Made by a program: the position numbers and the translations under genes
The notes under the pieces: model-generated
What the model was told of the DNA's origin: nothing
Seen by the model: the letters and a program-made list of their open reading frames with translations, nothing else
Database searches by the model: none
From: Photorhabdus asymbiotica
GTDB taxonomy: Bacteria; Pseudomonadota; Gammaproteobacteria; Enterobacterales; Enterobacteriaceae
Direction: 5' to 3'
DNA length: 64,000 nt
Assembly (NCBI RefSeq): GCF_003634575.1
Contig: NZ_RBLJ01000002.1
Location: 620,001 to 684,000, forward strand
Shown here: one piece after another, positions 14,787-24,673 of the stretch
How the letters are laid out: each line of letters begins with the position of its first letter
Position numbering within the stretch: position 1 is the stretch's first letter

Positions 14787-15569
14787 TTATTCAAGGAAAT
14801 AATCTTGTAATTTCCTACGGGCTGCACAATCAAGGCCGAGATCTTTCTCCAGCCATACATCTACACTGCCATAATTCTGATTAATACTGTTTAGAGTCGT
14901 CATAAGAAATTCTTCTCTGACGGAATAGACATAAGCGAATTTTTCAACCACATTGTCACTCATGGTTTTCGCATGTTCATTCAACAAATACTCACGGTAA
15001 GGTGCCAACGTAGAGTTAGTCACCAAATAATCTTCCATTACCGTATCCAAATCAGCACCAAGTGCAAACAACACCAGTGCAGAACCTACGCCAGTTCTGT
15101 CTTTACCTACCGCACAATGTTGTATTATCCCGCCTTTTTCCGGCTGTTGCAGTAAGTTAACCAATGTCTTATAAGCGGGATTTTTTAAGGGCAATAATTC
15201 ATAAAGACGGAACATAAATGCCTGTGGATTAAATTGTTCCAACATTTCTGACGCCAATTTTTCCAGATTAGCATTCACCTCCTCAGATAATGGATTAGCA
15301 GGGGCATGGTGATAATTAGCACCATTCCATATCTGATCAGGTTTATCCACTATCTCACTTATGTCACGATAATCTATAATTTGAAATAAGTTTTTATTTG
15401 CCAGGAAAGACTGATCTTTTTCTGTCAAACGATCTAGAGAACCAGAACGGAAAAGTAAACCTGATTTGATGTTCCCTCCACTGACTACAGTTTTACCACC
15501 TAAATCACGAAAATTAATCCCTCCATGGAGGGGAAGCGCCGATGGATGCAATAAGGATGTTGTAATCAT
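14787..15569 (-). CDS. Tyrosine-phosphatase-like protein (Y_phosphatase3 family)
   Basis: Cysteine-dependent phosphatase fold. 260 residues with no signal peptide, so cytoplasmic unless secreted by another route. The N-terminal GGINFRDLGG block is typical, and the P-loop reads HCAVGKDRTGVG with the nucleophilic Cys and invariant Arg, so the active site looks intact. The KDR variant of the loop is shared with bacterial lipid/protein phosphatases such as Listeria LipA-type enzymes. Substrate is not predictable from sequence. No linked partner is evident. Confidence 0.85.
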   Translation of the reverse strand: MITTSLLHPSALPLHGGINFRDLGGKTVVSGGNIKSGLLFRSGSLDRLTEKDQSFLANKNLFQIIDYRDISEIVDKPDQIWNGANYHHAPANPLSEEVNANLEKLASEMLEQFNPQAFMFRLYELLPLKNPAYKTLVNLLQQPEKGGIIQHCAVGKDRTGVGSALVLFALGADLDTVMEDYLVTNSTLAPYREYLLNEHAKTMSDNVVEKFAYVYSVREEFLMTTLNSINQNYGSVDVWLEKDLGLDCAARRKLQDYFLE

Positions 15570-15634
15570 GATTACTCTTAATTAGTTGTAGAATGTTAAG
15601 ACATTAACAGATTTTTATCTAAAAAGAAGAGTGA

Positions 15635-15650
15635 GCCGGAATATTCCGGC
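15635..15650 (-). terminator. Terminator of udp
   Basis: Perfect 8-bp palindrome GCCGGAAT/ATTCCGGC, 16 bases downstream of the udp stop, followed on the minus strand by a T-rich stretch (tcttcttttt). Confidence 0.7.
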
Positions 15651-15665
15651 CCCAAAGAATATGAT

Positions 15666-16421
15666 TTACAACAGGCGGCGAGCAGCTTCTACTACGATCA
15701 TCAATGCACTGCTCTCGGTTTTCTTTAGCAACTCAACATCAGGAATTTCCTGTTGAGTACGGTTGACAATGACACCAGCAACCATACCTGCACGTAGACC
15801 TTGGCTCGCGCACATAGTCAACAAAGTTGCAGACTCCATTTCATAGTTCATGACGCCCATTGCCTGCCATTCAGCCATTGACCCTTTGAAACGACTCACA
15901 ACACGGCCAGAATAGGTATCATAACGTTCCTGTCCAGGATAGAAAGTATCTGAAGAAGCTGTTACGCCAACATGTGTCGTTGCACCTAAATCTTTTGCCG
16001 CTTCATACAACGCAGTTGTACATTCAAAATCTGCCACTGCCGGGAATTCCATCGGGGCAAAATGTAAGCTAGCACCATCCAAACGAACAGCTGCCGTGGT
16101 TACCAGTACATCACCAACATTAATATTTTCTTGAATTGCGCCTGTTGTACCAATACGCAGGAAAGTACGGACCCCCAATTGCGCTAATTCTTCAACAGCA
16201 ATGGACGTTGATGGGCCACCGATACCTGTGGAACAAACAATAACTGCTTTGCCATCAATTTCTGCCCGCCAGGACGTGAATTCACGCAAAGAAGCAAGAT
16301 GAACTGGGTTGTCCATTAATCTTGCAATTTTTTCCACACGTTTCGGATCACCCGGAACAATAGCTAAAGTCGCGCCTTGCAGGTCGCTTTTGGTCAGACC
16401 CAAGTGAAACACATCAGACAT
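15666..16421 (-). CDS. udp: Uridine phosphorylase Udp
   Basis: Reversible phosphorolysis of uridine to uracil and ribose-1-phosphate; hexameric cytoplasmic salvage enzyme. 251 residues (E. coli 253). The start [17 protein letters not shown] matches the family after a gagg ribosome-binding site. Phosphate- and nucleoside-binding elements are visible: [30 protein letters not shown] and [13 protein letters not shown]. Two CRP-like sites 52 bp apart lie upstream, the arrangement used by CRP/CytR-controlled nucleoside genes. Confidence 0.97.
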   Translation of the reverse strand: MSDVFHLGLTKSDLQGATLAIVPGDPKRVEKIARLMDNPVHLASLREFTSWRAEIDGKAVIVCSTGIGGPSTSIAVEELAQLGVRTFLRIGTTGAIQENINVGDVLVTTAAVRLDGASLHFAPMEFPAVADFECTTALYEAAKDLGATTHVGVTASSDTFYPGQERYDTYSGRVVSRFKGSMAEWQAMGVMNYEMESATLLTMCASQGLRAGMVAGVIVNRTQQEIPDVELLKKTESSALMIVVEAARRLL

Positions 16422-16496
16422 ATCAGACTCCTCAACGGGAAGAATTTATAATGAAATTAATTGAAATCTACTGTATTGAGTATTTAGACATCTTTT

Positions 16497-16512
16497 AGTG
16501 ATAAATATCACT
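16497..16512. promoter_or_regulatory. CRP-binding site, udp promoter-proximal
   Basis: AGTGA-N6-TCACT, two mismatches from TGTGA-N6-TCACA, about 76 bases upstream of the udp start. Its centre is 52 bp from the second site. Confidence 0.7.
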
Positions 16513-16548
16513 TTAAAGTAAGATAAAAAAGAAAAACGTACATTATTT

Positions 16549-16564
16549 TGTGATTAAAATCACA
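16549..16564. promoter_or_regulatory. CRP-binding site, udp promoter-distal
   Basis: TGTGA-TTAAAA-TCACA, a perfect match to the CRP core, inside a longer perfect 30-bp palindrome (16542-16571). With the proximal site it leaves room for a CytR dimer between the two CRP dimers. Confidence 0.8.
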
Positions 16565-16571
16565 AAATAAT

Positions 16572-17226
16572 CATAAAACAAGAGAAAATGAGTGGGCCAA
16601 CTATTACTGAAGACTCAAACAGGGTTGAATAACAATTGTAAATTTAACAAAAAAGCCGAATGTTTTCTCTCAACCATAAGCTACCTGAATACATTCACAC
16701 CGGGAAACAACCAAAAATTGTTTAATTATATTTATACTTCAAACAACCCCAAGAAGAAAATATTCCCAAGTGGCTGATTTTATTTATTAATAGTAAAGAA
16801 TAAAAAAAGTCTACTACACCCTCATTAGATATAAATTATTATCATCGTTAAAATTACCTAATATCATGTTTATAAACCCACAACACAATATACCCTTCAT
16901 CCTTCAAGTTGCTGCTTTGTTGGCTGCTTTCACTCACCCCAGTCACAGAGTTATCTATGCTCCTGGGGATTCGTTCACTTGCCGCCGCGCTGCAACTTGA
17001 AATCTATTGGGTATACATTGGTTTTTTATTATCGTGAAAAATTAAAAAAACATATTTTATCTTCATATCTAATAAAATATTTTTCTTTATTATTTTCAAT
17101 CATATCATGATTATATTTCCAATAAAAATGTAGCAATTGATAAATATAAATATCACAATCACTTTTTTATAGAATGCATATTGCTTGAACATATTAGAAT
17201 TTTTCCAACATGTAGGAGTGCTATCT
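16572..17226. other. Intergenic region between udp and pcp
   Basis: 655 AT-rich bases between the divergent udp and pcp genes. Apart from the ERIC copy at 16889-17015 I see no gene or strong structural signal; short open frames here lack ribosome-binding sites and recognisable products. Confidence 0.6.
16889..17015 (+). repeat. ERIC element (127 bp), copy 3
   Basis: Full-length copy with tatacc/ggtata ends between udp and pcp, about 210 bases upstream of the pcp start. Confidence 0.93.
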
Positions 17227-17883
17227 ATGGTGACACAAAAAATAGTTTTAATTACCGGTTTTGATCCTTTCGACAATGAAACGACAAATCCGTCATGGGA
17301 AGCAGCCAAACAATTGCAGGGTCGCAGACTATGCGGAGCACGGGTCGAAGCTCGCCAGCTTCCATGCGTATTTGACGTTTCTCTAGCTTGTCTATACGCC
17401 GCGATTGAGGAAATACAACCTGATATAGTAATTTCAGTGGGACAAGCAGGTGGTAGACCCGATATTACCGTAGAACGTGTGGCAATTAATATCAATGATG
17501 CTCGCATTCCTGACAATCAAGGCAATAAACCTATTAATACCCCCATAGTCGTAACAGGCCCTGCGGCCTATTTCTCCACATTACCGATCAATGCGATAGT
17601 CAAAGGTTTACATGAAGCAGGAATTCCATCCTCAATTTCACAAACCGCGGGTACTTTTGTCTGTAATCATGTTATGTATGGCTTGCTGCATCATTTGGCA
17701 CATACCAATCCTGAAATACGCGGTGGCTTTATCCATATCCCTTATCTACCTGAGCAGGCAGTGCGACACTCTGGCACACCGAGTATGTCTCTGGAAACAG
17801 TCATAACAGCATTAGAAATCGCCATTGATGAGGCGTTAAAAAACAGTGAAGATATCATCATCAGTGGAGGTGCAACTCATTAA
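17227..17883 (+). CDS. pcp: Pyrrolidone-carboxylate peptidase Pcp
   Basis: Cysteine peptidase (C15) that removes N-terminal pyroglutamate from peptides in the cytoplasm. 218 residues from the ATG at 17227, which has a TAGGAG ribosome-binding site 8 bases upstream; a TTG further upstream is in frame but adds unconserved residues. Motifs are [16 protein letters not shown] at the N terminus, [16 protein letters not shown] (catalytic Glu region), [15 protein letters not shown] (catalytic Cys) and [11 protein letters not shown] (catalytic His). Confidence 0.94.
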   Translation: MVTQKIVLITGFDPFDNETTNPSWEAAKQLQGRRLCGARVEARQLPCVFDVSLACLYAAIEEIQPDIVISVGQAGGRPDITVERVAININDARIPDNQGNKPINTPIVVTGPAAYFSTLPINAIVKGLHEAGIPSSISQTAGTFVCNHVMYGLLHHLAHTNPEIRGGFIHIPYLPEQAVRHSGTPSMSLETVITALEIAIDEALKNSEDIIISGGATH

Positions 17884-17926
17884 TTTGAGTTCCGTTCACA
17901 CGGTTGAAAACTCTCCACGAAAATGA

Positions 17927-17995
17927 CAGGCACAGAGAAACACGATCTACTGGATAATATTAACCAAACAGCAAAGATAATCCTCTCTGTGCCTG
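17927..17995. repeat. 11-bp inverted repeat downstream of pcp
   Basis: CAGGCACAGAG at 17927-17937 and its exact reverse complement at 17985-17995, separated by 47 AT-rich bases. It may fold as a weak 3' structure of the pcp transcript or be a remnant of a small repeat. No T tract follows. Confidence 0.4.
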
Positions 17996-18125
17996 CACTA
18001 TATCCTTATGTAAATATCAAGCATCTGATACTATTTTTAAGTTACTAATCAGCATACCATTTACATAGGTTACTTTATAATTTCGACTGTTATCACATTG
18101 GAATTTAGTTTATTCAACAAATTGG

Positions 18126-18959
18126 TCATACTGTATGGGAATATAAATCATCTTTAGTTATGAACTTAGATATATTTTCCAAGTCTATTGAAAGAATTAT
18201 TTCACCTAGTATTCCACGGTTAATATCAGATTCGTCTATTTTTGTTACTTTTATTTCTGAAAGATGACCATTCATATTTTTAAAATAGTTATCCTCATGA
18301 TTTTTTGTTCTGATTATCCTCCGTTTTGAATAAAGATCATATTTATAAACCTCTGTATTGATCTCTTCTGGAAAATACATTTGACCAACAAAAGCAAAAT
18401 GCTCTTTGTCAGTCACATCTGTGCTCAACTTTCTGATGGCAATATGAATATGAGTCGCTCTACCAGCATAAAACCCAGGATAAATAGTCGTAAAATTAAC
18501 TATCCCATTCTTATCCGATGGTTGAGCTCCTCTTAGAAAATTTTTATCATCAGTTCTATTGCTAGAACCTATTCCATCAACATTAGGTACGACATCGGGG
18601 CTGATATAACTCCAACCAGAATATTTTCCCCGACTATTACAATGCCAGATATCAACAAATAAACCCTCAACCGGTTTACATGTTTTTTTATCCATGACAG
18701 TAATTTTCAATAAAAAAGGTATTCCTAACTCTGAATCGGTAATATCCCTTCTTACAATTTTGTCATTGCGGAAATACGGCCCTGATATCTGCTCTGGCGC
18801 AAGCATACACACGCCTATTCCATGTTGTGGGGATAACTTTGCTTCCGCACGAGCTAAACTCATCGGGGCAAGTGCAACAGTCGCCGTAATAGCAGCGCTA
18901 CTTTTTAAAAAATTTCTTCGAGAGCTACTTTTCTTACCTTGCAACTTATTAACATCCAT
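18126..18959 (-). CDS. Tat-exported intradiol ring-cleavage dioxygenase-family protein
   Basis: Member of the intradiol dioxygenase superfamily (protocatechuate 3,4-dioxygenase beta-like). 277 residues. The N terminus carries a textbook twin-arginine signal, SSRRNFLKSS, followed by an Ala-rich hydrophobic stretch and a probable cleavage site near ARA-EA (about residue 39). Iron ligands appear in place: Tyr in WHCNSRGKYSGW, and Tyr plus two His in YPGFYAGRATHIHI. Family members of this secreted, Tat-linked subgroup have poorly known substrates. It stands alone, with long AT-rich flanks. Oxidation of a catechol outside the cytoplasm is a reasonable inference only. Confidence 0.85.
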   Translation of the reverse strand: MDVNKLQGKKSSSRRNFLKSSAAITATVALAPMSLARAEAKLSPQHGIGVCMLAPEQISGPYFRNDKIVRRDITDSELGIPFLLKITVMDKKTCKPVEGLFVDIWHCNSRGKYSGWSYISPDVVPNVDGIGSSNRTDDKNFLRGAQPSDKNGIVNFTTIYPGFYAGRATHIHIAIRKLSTDVTDKEHFAFVGQMYFPEEINTEVYKYDLYSKRRIIRTKNHEDNYFKNMNGHLSEIKVTKIDESDINRGILGEIILSIDLENISKFITKDDLYSHTV

Positions 18960-19164
18960 ATAATCCTCTCTTTAATTATTAAGTTTCTATTACAATGCTT
19001 CCATTTTGTTACTACCCGGGTTATTTTGTTAATAAAATGTACTTTTTCAAATACCAATATGGCATATATAAGTTACTAAAAGTTTGGTAACAGAAAAGGT
19101 TCCCGTTAAGCTGCATTGCTACGCGCTGTTGCAAAAAGAAAGATTATTTTACGAAAAATGCCCA

Positions 19165-19181
19165 TCACCCATTAAGGGTGA
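19165..19181 (-). terminator. Probable terminator of metE
   Basis: TCACCC/GGGTGA stem with a 5-base loop, 22 bases beyond the metE stop on the minus strand, followed by a short T run a few bases later. Confidence 0.5.
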
Positions 19182-19202
19182 CAGGCAAATTGACTGGATT
19201 AG

Positions 19203-21479
19203 TTATTTCACTGATTCACGGAGGCGTTTCGCAGCCTGCACCATATTAGCCAATGACTGGCGAGTTTCAGTCCAACCACGGGTTTTCAAGCCACAATCCG
19301 GGTTAACCCACAAACGTTCCACTGGAATACGATCAGCCGCTTTACGTAACAGGGCTTCAATCCATTCAACACTGGGGACGTTAGGTGAATGAATATCATA
19401 AACACCTGGCCCAATCTCATTCGGATAAGAAAAGTTTTCGAATGAATCCAACAGTTCCATATCTGAACGGGAAGTTTCAATGGTAATCACGTCTGCATCC
19501 AATGCTGCGATGGAAGGCATGATGTCATTGAACTCGCAATAACACATATGAGTGTGAATCTGTGTGTCATCTTTAGCAATTGCAGCGCTCAATTTAAATG
19601 CTTCTACCGCCCAATCGAGATAAGACTGCCATTCTTCACGGCGCAACGGTAAACCTTCTCGCAATGCAGGCTCATCAATCTGGATGATACCAATGCCAGC
19701 TTCCTGCAAATCATCCACTTCGTCACGCAATGCCAATGCAATCTGCTTAGCAATCGTCTCACGGCTAACATCTTCTCTTGGGAATGACCAACAGAGAATA
19801 GTCACCGGCCCAGTTAACATTCCTTTAACAGGTTTCTCCGTCAATGATTGAGCATATTTAGCCCACTCCACAGTGATAGCCTCAGGACGGCTAACGTCAC
19901 CAATAATCACTGGAGGCTTAACACAACGGGACCCATAGCTCTGAACCCAACCATTCTGCGTAAAGACAAAACCATCGAAATGTTCGCCAAAGTATTCCAC
20001 CATGTCGTTACGCTCAGCTTCGCCATGAACCAATACATCTAATCCTAAACGTTCTTGTTCGTTAATTGCCTGTTTAATATGTTCACAGATATTGGTTCGA
20101 TAGTTAGCACCATCTACCCGGCCTTTTTTGAAGTCCAGACGCAAGCCACGGATTTCCGTTGTTTGCGGGAATGATCCAATTGTTGTTGTCGGCCACAATG
20201 GCAAGTTATAGCGCTGACGCTGTATTTCTGCACGCTGTGGATATGGCTGATTACGCTCACTATCCTGTGGATTAATTGCCGCAAGTCGCTCAGTAACAGC
20301 CTGATTATTCACCCGTTTAGATTCACGGCGGGCACGGATCGGCGTACTGTAAACATCCAACTCTGCTTGTTTACTGCCTTCTGGCTGATTTAATACCGCA
20401 GCCAGCAGGGCCAACTCTTCACATTTCTGCAATGCGAACGCAAACCAGCTTTTCACCTCTGCATCAAGCTCTATCTCATCATTCAAATCGATAGGACTGT
20501 GCAGAAGAGAACAAGAAGAACCAATCCACAGTGTACGGCTACCTACCAATGGTTTAATCAGCTGATATTTAGCGGTTAAATCAGCTCGCCATACATTACG
20601 ACCATTAATCACCCCAAGGGAAAGCACCCATTCTTTTGGCAATGACTCATTCAGCTGCTTAATATCATCCTGACCAGCAACCAGATCCACATGTAGCCCT
20701 TGTACTGGCAAGGATTTGATCGTTTCTAGATTGTGACCAACGCTGTCAAAATAGGTAGTCAACAATAACTTAACCTGCCCCTGAAGTGCCTGATAAGCAA
20801 CCGGATAAGCGGCCAGCCACTCTGCGGGTAATTCCAGTACCAGAGCCGGTTCATCAATCTGCACCCATTCGATACCACGTCTAGCTAGCTCAGCTAATAC
20901 TTGCTGATAAACAGGAAGAATATCTTTCAATAAAGAGAGACGATCAAATGCCTGACCTTTCACCTTACCCAACCACAGGTAAGTTACCGGCCCCAGTAAA
21001 ACTGGTTTCACTTGATGACCCAAGGCCAACGCTTCATCCACTTCTTCTAGTAACTGAGTCCAACTCAGTTTAAATTCCTGTCCTTGCTGGAATTCTGGCA
21101 CGATATAATGGTAATTAGTATTAAACCACTTAGTCATCTCTGCGGCAGCGGCAGGTTCACCCGTCGGTGCACGACCACGGGCAATACGGAACAGTGTATC
21201 CAGATTAATCGAACCATCTGGATTCTGGTGACGTGGTGGCACATTGCCGAGCAGTAAGCTGGTTGTCAAAACATGATCATACCAAGCAAAATCACCAACC
21301 GGCACTAAATCAACACCAGCCTGCTTCTGTTGTTCCCAGTGACGGGCACGTAACTCACGGCCAGTTTCCAATAATTCTTGCTGGGAAATTTTCCCCGCCC
21401 AATAGTTTTCCTGAGCCTTTTTAAGTTCTCTTTTCAAACCGATACGTGGAAAGCCAAGTGTGTGATTAATAATCGTCAT
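19203..21479 (-). CDS. metE: Cobalamin-independent methionine synthase MetE
   Basis: 5-methyltetrahydropteroyltriglutamate-homocysteine methyltransferase, last step of methionine synthesis without B12. 758 residues, near the usual 753. N-terminal [20 protein letters not shown] and the catalytic C-terminal half are both complete; the zinc ligands are in HTHMCYCEF and [10 protein letters not shown]. Divergent from metR across 108 bases that hold a candidate MetJ operator. Confidence 0.97.
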   Translation of the reverse strand: MTIINHTLGFPRIGLKRELKKAQENYWAGKISQQELLETGRELRARHWEQQKQAGVDLVPVGDFAWYDHVLTTSLLLGNVPPRHQNPDGSINLDTLFRIARGRAPTGEPAAAAEMTKWFNTNYHYIVPEFQQGQEFKLSWTQLLEEVDEALALGHQVKPVLLGPVTYLWLGKVKGQAFDRLSLLKDILPVYQQVLAELARRGIEWVQIDEPALVLELPAEWLAAYPVAYQALQGQVKLLLTTYFDSVGHNLETIKSLPVQGLHVDLVAGQDDIKQLNESLPKEWVLSLGVINGRNVWRADLTAKYQLIKPLVGSRTLWIGSSCSLLHSPIDLNDEIELDAEVKSWFAFALQKCEELALLAAVLNQPEGSKQAELDVYSTPIRARRESKRVNNQAVTERLAAINPQDSERNQPYPQRAEIQRQRYNLPLWPTTTIGSFPQTTEIRGLRLDFKKGRVDGANYRTNICEHIKQAINEQERLGLDVLVHGEAERNDMVEYFGEHFDGFVFTQNGWVQSYGSRCVKPPVIIGDVSRPEAITVEWAKYAQSLTEKPVKGMLTGPVTILCWSFPREDVSRETIAKQIALALRDEVDDLQEAGIGIIQIDEPALREGLPLRREEWQSYLDWAVEAFKLSAAIAKDDTQIHTHMCYCEFNDIMPSIAALDADVITIETSRSDMELLDSFENFSYPNEIGPGVYDIHSPNVPSVEWIEALLRKAADRIPVERLWVNPDCGLKTRGWTETRQSLANMVQAAKRLRESVK

Positions 21480-21499
21480 TTCATTATCCCGTCATTTTT

Positions 21500-21523
21500 A
21501 GCCGTCTAGATGTTTACACATCC
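21500..21523. promoter_or_regulatory. Candidate MetJ operator (three tandem met boxes)
   Basis: Three adjacent 8-mers match AGACGTCT at 7, 6 and 5 positions (agccgtct, agatgttt, acacatcc). They sit 21 bases upstream of the metE start in the metE-metR gap, where MetJ acts in E. coli. Confidence 0.6.
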
Positions 21524-21587
21524 ATAATCAACAGGTAAGGTATAAACCACAAGCGCAATTTATTCATTATCATCCTGAAGGTTTCTC

Positions 21588-22544
21588 ATGATCGAAATAA
21601 AACATCTAAAAACATTACAATCATTGAGTCATTGTGGTTCATTAGCAGCAGCAGCCAATCACCTGCATCAGACACAGTCTGCTTTGTCTCATCAATTCAG
21701 TGATCTTGAACATCGCCTTGGTTTCCGGCTGTTCATTCGTAAAAGTCAGCCACTTCGTTTCACGCCACAGGGTGAGATCTTATTACGGCTGGCAGAACAA
21801 GTTCTTCCTCTGGTGCAAAGTGCACTCCGCGAATGCAAGGAACCAGGCCAGACAAACCTACGTATCGCAATTGAGTGCCACAGCTGTATTCAATGGCTAA
21901 CCCCCGCACTCAAACATTTCCGCGAAACTTGGCCACAGGTCAATGTAGATTTCAAATCTGGTGTCACTTTTGATCCACAGCCTGCACTACAAAAACGGGA
22001 ACTGGACGTGGTTCTCACATCAGATATTCTCACTGACAGCAACTTGTACTACACACCGCTATTTGATTATGAAGTCAAACTGGTTGTAGCACCGGATCAC
22101 CCTCTGGCAAATAAGCTGCATATCCAACCAAATGATTTAATTGATGAGACGTTGATGATTTATCCCGTTCAACGTCAACGATTTGATATCTGGCGGCGTT
22201 TCCTACAACCAGCCGGTGTTATTCCCACACTGAAAAATGTAGATAATACGTTGTTGCTCATTCAGATGGTTGCCGCCCGCATGGGGATCGCGGCTTTGCC
22301 ACATTGGGTCGTTGAATCATTTGAAAGGCAAGGATTAGTGGTAACTAAAACGCTAGGAGATGGTTTATGGAGCAGACTATACGCAGCTGTCCGGGATGGT
22401 GAGCAGCGACAGCCTGAAACTGAGGCGTTTATTCGTTCTGCGCGCCAACATGCGATGAAGAATCTGCCATTTGTGCAAGGAATTCCAAGATCAAGCACGG
22501 ATGAAACCAGAACAACGCAACCAGAAAACTCCCTCCAATGGTAA
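21588..22544 (+). CDS. metR: HTH-type transcriptional regulator MetR
   Basis: LysR-type activator of metE and other methionine genes, with homocysteine as co-effector. 318 residues (E. coli 317). It starts [37 protein letters not shown], of which the first part is the winged helix-turn-helix; the C-terminal half is the effector domain. The frame starts at an ATG with gaagg upstream. Divergent from metE, the usual arrangement. Confidence 0.95.
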   Translation: MIEIKHLKTLQSLSHCGSLAAAANHLHQTQSALSHQFSDLEHRLGFRLFIRKSQPLRFTPQGEILLRLAEQVLPLVQSALRECKEPGQTNLRIAIECHSCIQWLTPALKHFRETWPQVNVDFKSGVTFDPQPALQKRELDVVLTSDILTDSNLYYTPLFDYEVKLVVAPDHPLANKLHIQPNDLIDETLMIYPVQRQRFDIWRRFLQPAGVIPTLKNVDNTLLLIQMVAARMGIAALPHWVVESFERQGLVVTKTLGDGLWSRLYAAVRDGEQRQPETEAFIRSARQHAMKNLPFVQGIPRSSTDETRTTQPENSLQW

Positions 22545-22690
22545 ATTTATCAGCCATTCCACCGGAACCAACATATTTTCCATTATTAGCGGAGAAGGTT
22601 CCGGTATTTACGGCGGGAAAATCAATACCACCGGCCAGACATGAGCAAATATCACAAATCCGCTATCAACCTGACAGGCGAGATATTCAC
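22545..22690 (+). pseudogene. Possible degenerate coding remnant after metR
   Basis: Two short adjoining open stretches in different frames have protein-like composition. One (frame including 22540) ends GEGSGIYGGKINTTGQT; the next begins MSKYHKSAINLTGEIFTYQ at about 22641 and stops at 22705. Gly/Thr/Ile-rich spacing resembles a beta-helix or phage/VgrG-like C terminus, but no family could be named. Confidence 0.25.
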
Positions 22691-22753
22691 CTATCAGGCT
22701 GAATAAAGCGGCTCACAATATTGTTATCGTGGCAACCCACAAATTACAGGATA

Positions 22754-24403
22754 TCAGTGCTCTTTCTTCACCAGTAGAGCTTCCAGTAAATCCAAATCAC
22801 GCAGCAAGGTCTGAAGTGTCTCGTTACTGATCTTTCGGGTTGCACGTAGATGATATAACTCACCACGTTCTGCCCTTAATGCAGTCAGACGAAAACGACG
22901 TTCCAAATCTTCCACCAGCAGGTTATGTTCTATCTCATCCTGTCCCACAGTACGACGACGCAAATGACCAATTACCCTAGAAGCAACTTCAGTAATAACT
23001 TCAGCATCCAGTTGCTCTTCAGTGCTGGCTGAAAGACGTTCTTCCATCTTATTCATACTGACAATCGCCACTTCCGCCATGGCTGCCCGAGCCATTCTTA
23101 CTTCACTGATATCGGCCTCTTTATCAGAAATTTGAATTCCCCGTAACAGGAATGGCAAAGAGATAACCCCGATTAACAACGAGAGCAGGATAACCCCAGC
23201 AGCAATAAAGATAAGCTGATAACGTGCCGGGAATGGGGTGCCATCCGTCAGAAACAGAGGGACAGACAACGCACCGGCAAGTGTGATTGCACCACGAACC
23301 CCGGCAAAAGATGCCAACCACAATTCACGGGTGGTATAAGTCGCAAAATTCAGTGGATTTTTTTTCATAAAGGCTTTGCTGATATTCTTCATCAGCCATA
23401 ACCAACAGAAGCGCAGTAGTAGAAGCGCAACATAAATCACTGCAACTGCGGCGAACAGCATCCAGGTCTCAACTGTCGGATCAAGTTCTGCCTGTACGAC
23501 AGAAGTTTCCCAGATCCCGGGTAATTGCAGACCTAACATGATAAATACCAAGCCGTTAAATACGAACTCTAGCATTGACCAGACACTATCAGCACGCAAA
23601 CGCATCGCCAACGGCGCATTACGGATCACCCCAGATTTACTGATAGTCATACCCGCAGCGACCGCAGCCAAGATACCTGAAACACCAATATGTTCTGCAA
23701 TCAAATAAGAAGCAAACGGCAACAGCAACATAAAAACAATTTGCGTTGCTGGATCGCCACCACTCCAACGGTTCATCAAACGCAAAGATTTACTGTACAA
23801 CCAGGTCACTGCAATACCAGATAACAAACCACCAATAGCAACTTTAAAAAATTCAATGGTCATGCCGGTAACAGTAAATACCATCGTTCCCATCGCTATC
23901 GCTACTGCAAACTTTAAAGCCACCAGACCGGAAGCATCGTTCATCAACGCTTCCCCTTCCATCACACTCATCATACGCTTAGGCATACGCCCTTTTCCAA
24001 CAATGGATGATAAAGCCACTGCATCCGTTGGTGATAGCACAGCAGCAAGAGCAAAAGCGGCAATTAATGGAATGCCTGGCATCAGCCAGTAAATCAGATA
24101 ACCAATACCAACAACAGTAACCAGAACCAGTACCAACATTAATATGAAAATTTCCCTTCCATGCTGGAAAAACTCTCTGGTTGGCGTTTTCCAGCCATCA
24201 ACGAATAACAGAGGAGGAATTAGCAAAACGAGAAATAGTTCGGGATTAAAAGTAACATGTAAGCCAAAATGTGGCCAAGCCAGTAATGCCCCCATGGCAA
24301 TTTGCATTAATGGCAAAGGTATACGGAACGGAATCACCTTAGTCAAAACGCCAGAAACTGAAACCACCAAAATCAAGATCAGAATAGTAAAGAATATTTC
24401 CAT
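22754..24403 (-). CDS. yjcE: Na+/H+ antiporter YjcE (CPA1 family)
   Basis: Monovalent cation:proton antiporter of the CPA1 family in the inner membrane. 549 residues from the ATG at 24403 (MEIFFTILILILVVSVSGVL), the same as E. coli YjcE; the frame is open 43 codons further up but that part is not conserved. About twelve hydrophobic segments; the ion-binding region is ALAAVLSPTDAVALSSIVG with GEALMNDASGLVALK, and a cytosolic helical tail follows. Next to ghxP (yjcD), as in E. coli. Confidence 0.93.
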   Translation of the reverse strand: MEIFFTILILILVVSVSGVLTKVIPFRIPLPLMQIAMGALLAWPHFGLHVTFNPELFLVLLIPPLLFVDGWKTPTREFFQHGREIFILMLVLVLVTVVGIGYLIYWLMPGIPLIAAFALAAVLSPTDAVALSSIVGKGRMPKRMMSVMEGEALMNDASGLVALKFAVAIAMGTMVFTVTGMTIEFFKVAIGGLLSGIAVTWLYSKSLRLMNRWSGGDPATQIVFMLLLPFASYLIAEHIGVSGILAAVAAGMTISKSGVIRNAPLAMRLRADSVWSMLEFVFNGLVFIMLGLQLPGIWETSVVQAELDPTVETWMLFAAVAVIYVALLLLRFCWLWLMKNISKAFMKKNPLNFATYTTRELWLASFAGVRGAITLAGALSVPLFLTDGTPFPARYQLIFIAAGVILLSLLIGVISLPFLLRGIQISDKEADISEVRMARAAMAEVAIVSMNKMEERLSASTEEQLDAEVITEVASRVIGHLRRRTVGQDEIEHNLLVEDLERRFRLTALRAERGELYHLRATRKISNETLQTLLRDLDLLEALLVKKEH

Positions 24404-24630
24404 GTTGCCCTTACAATTTACCTGAGAACCATTGGTATATAGATTGAGACTTTTTCTTTCCGTCAAAACAAAAACAGTGAGAATAAATCTTAATACTAAA
24501 ATAACTGAATCAATCGAAAAAGGTGGATACATGCTGAGCCGTATCCAAAAGAATTGCAGGAATATTGTAAACTAATCAGATAAATAGCGGGGAAATAATT
24601 GAGCATTTAAAAGTAATCGCAAGAAACGGC

Positions 24631-24665
24631 AAAGTGCGCAGGCACAGACACCCCTTACGCACTTT
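24631..24665 (-). terminator. Hairpin at the 3' end of ghxP
   Basis: AAAGTGCG/CGCACTTT inverted repeat with a 19-base loop just downstream of the ghxP stop; terminator-like, but with no strong T run on the minus strand. Confidence 0.5.
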
Positions 24666-24673
24666 TTAATCAA

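Noticed and set aside
19084-19392. Open frame on the plus strand at the 3' end of metE
   Set aside because: Antisense to metE with no conserved content.
21576-21588. MetR box TGAANNTNNTTCA at the metR start
   Set aside because: One mismatch, overlaps the ribosome-binding site and the first base of the ATG; could be chance.
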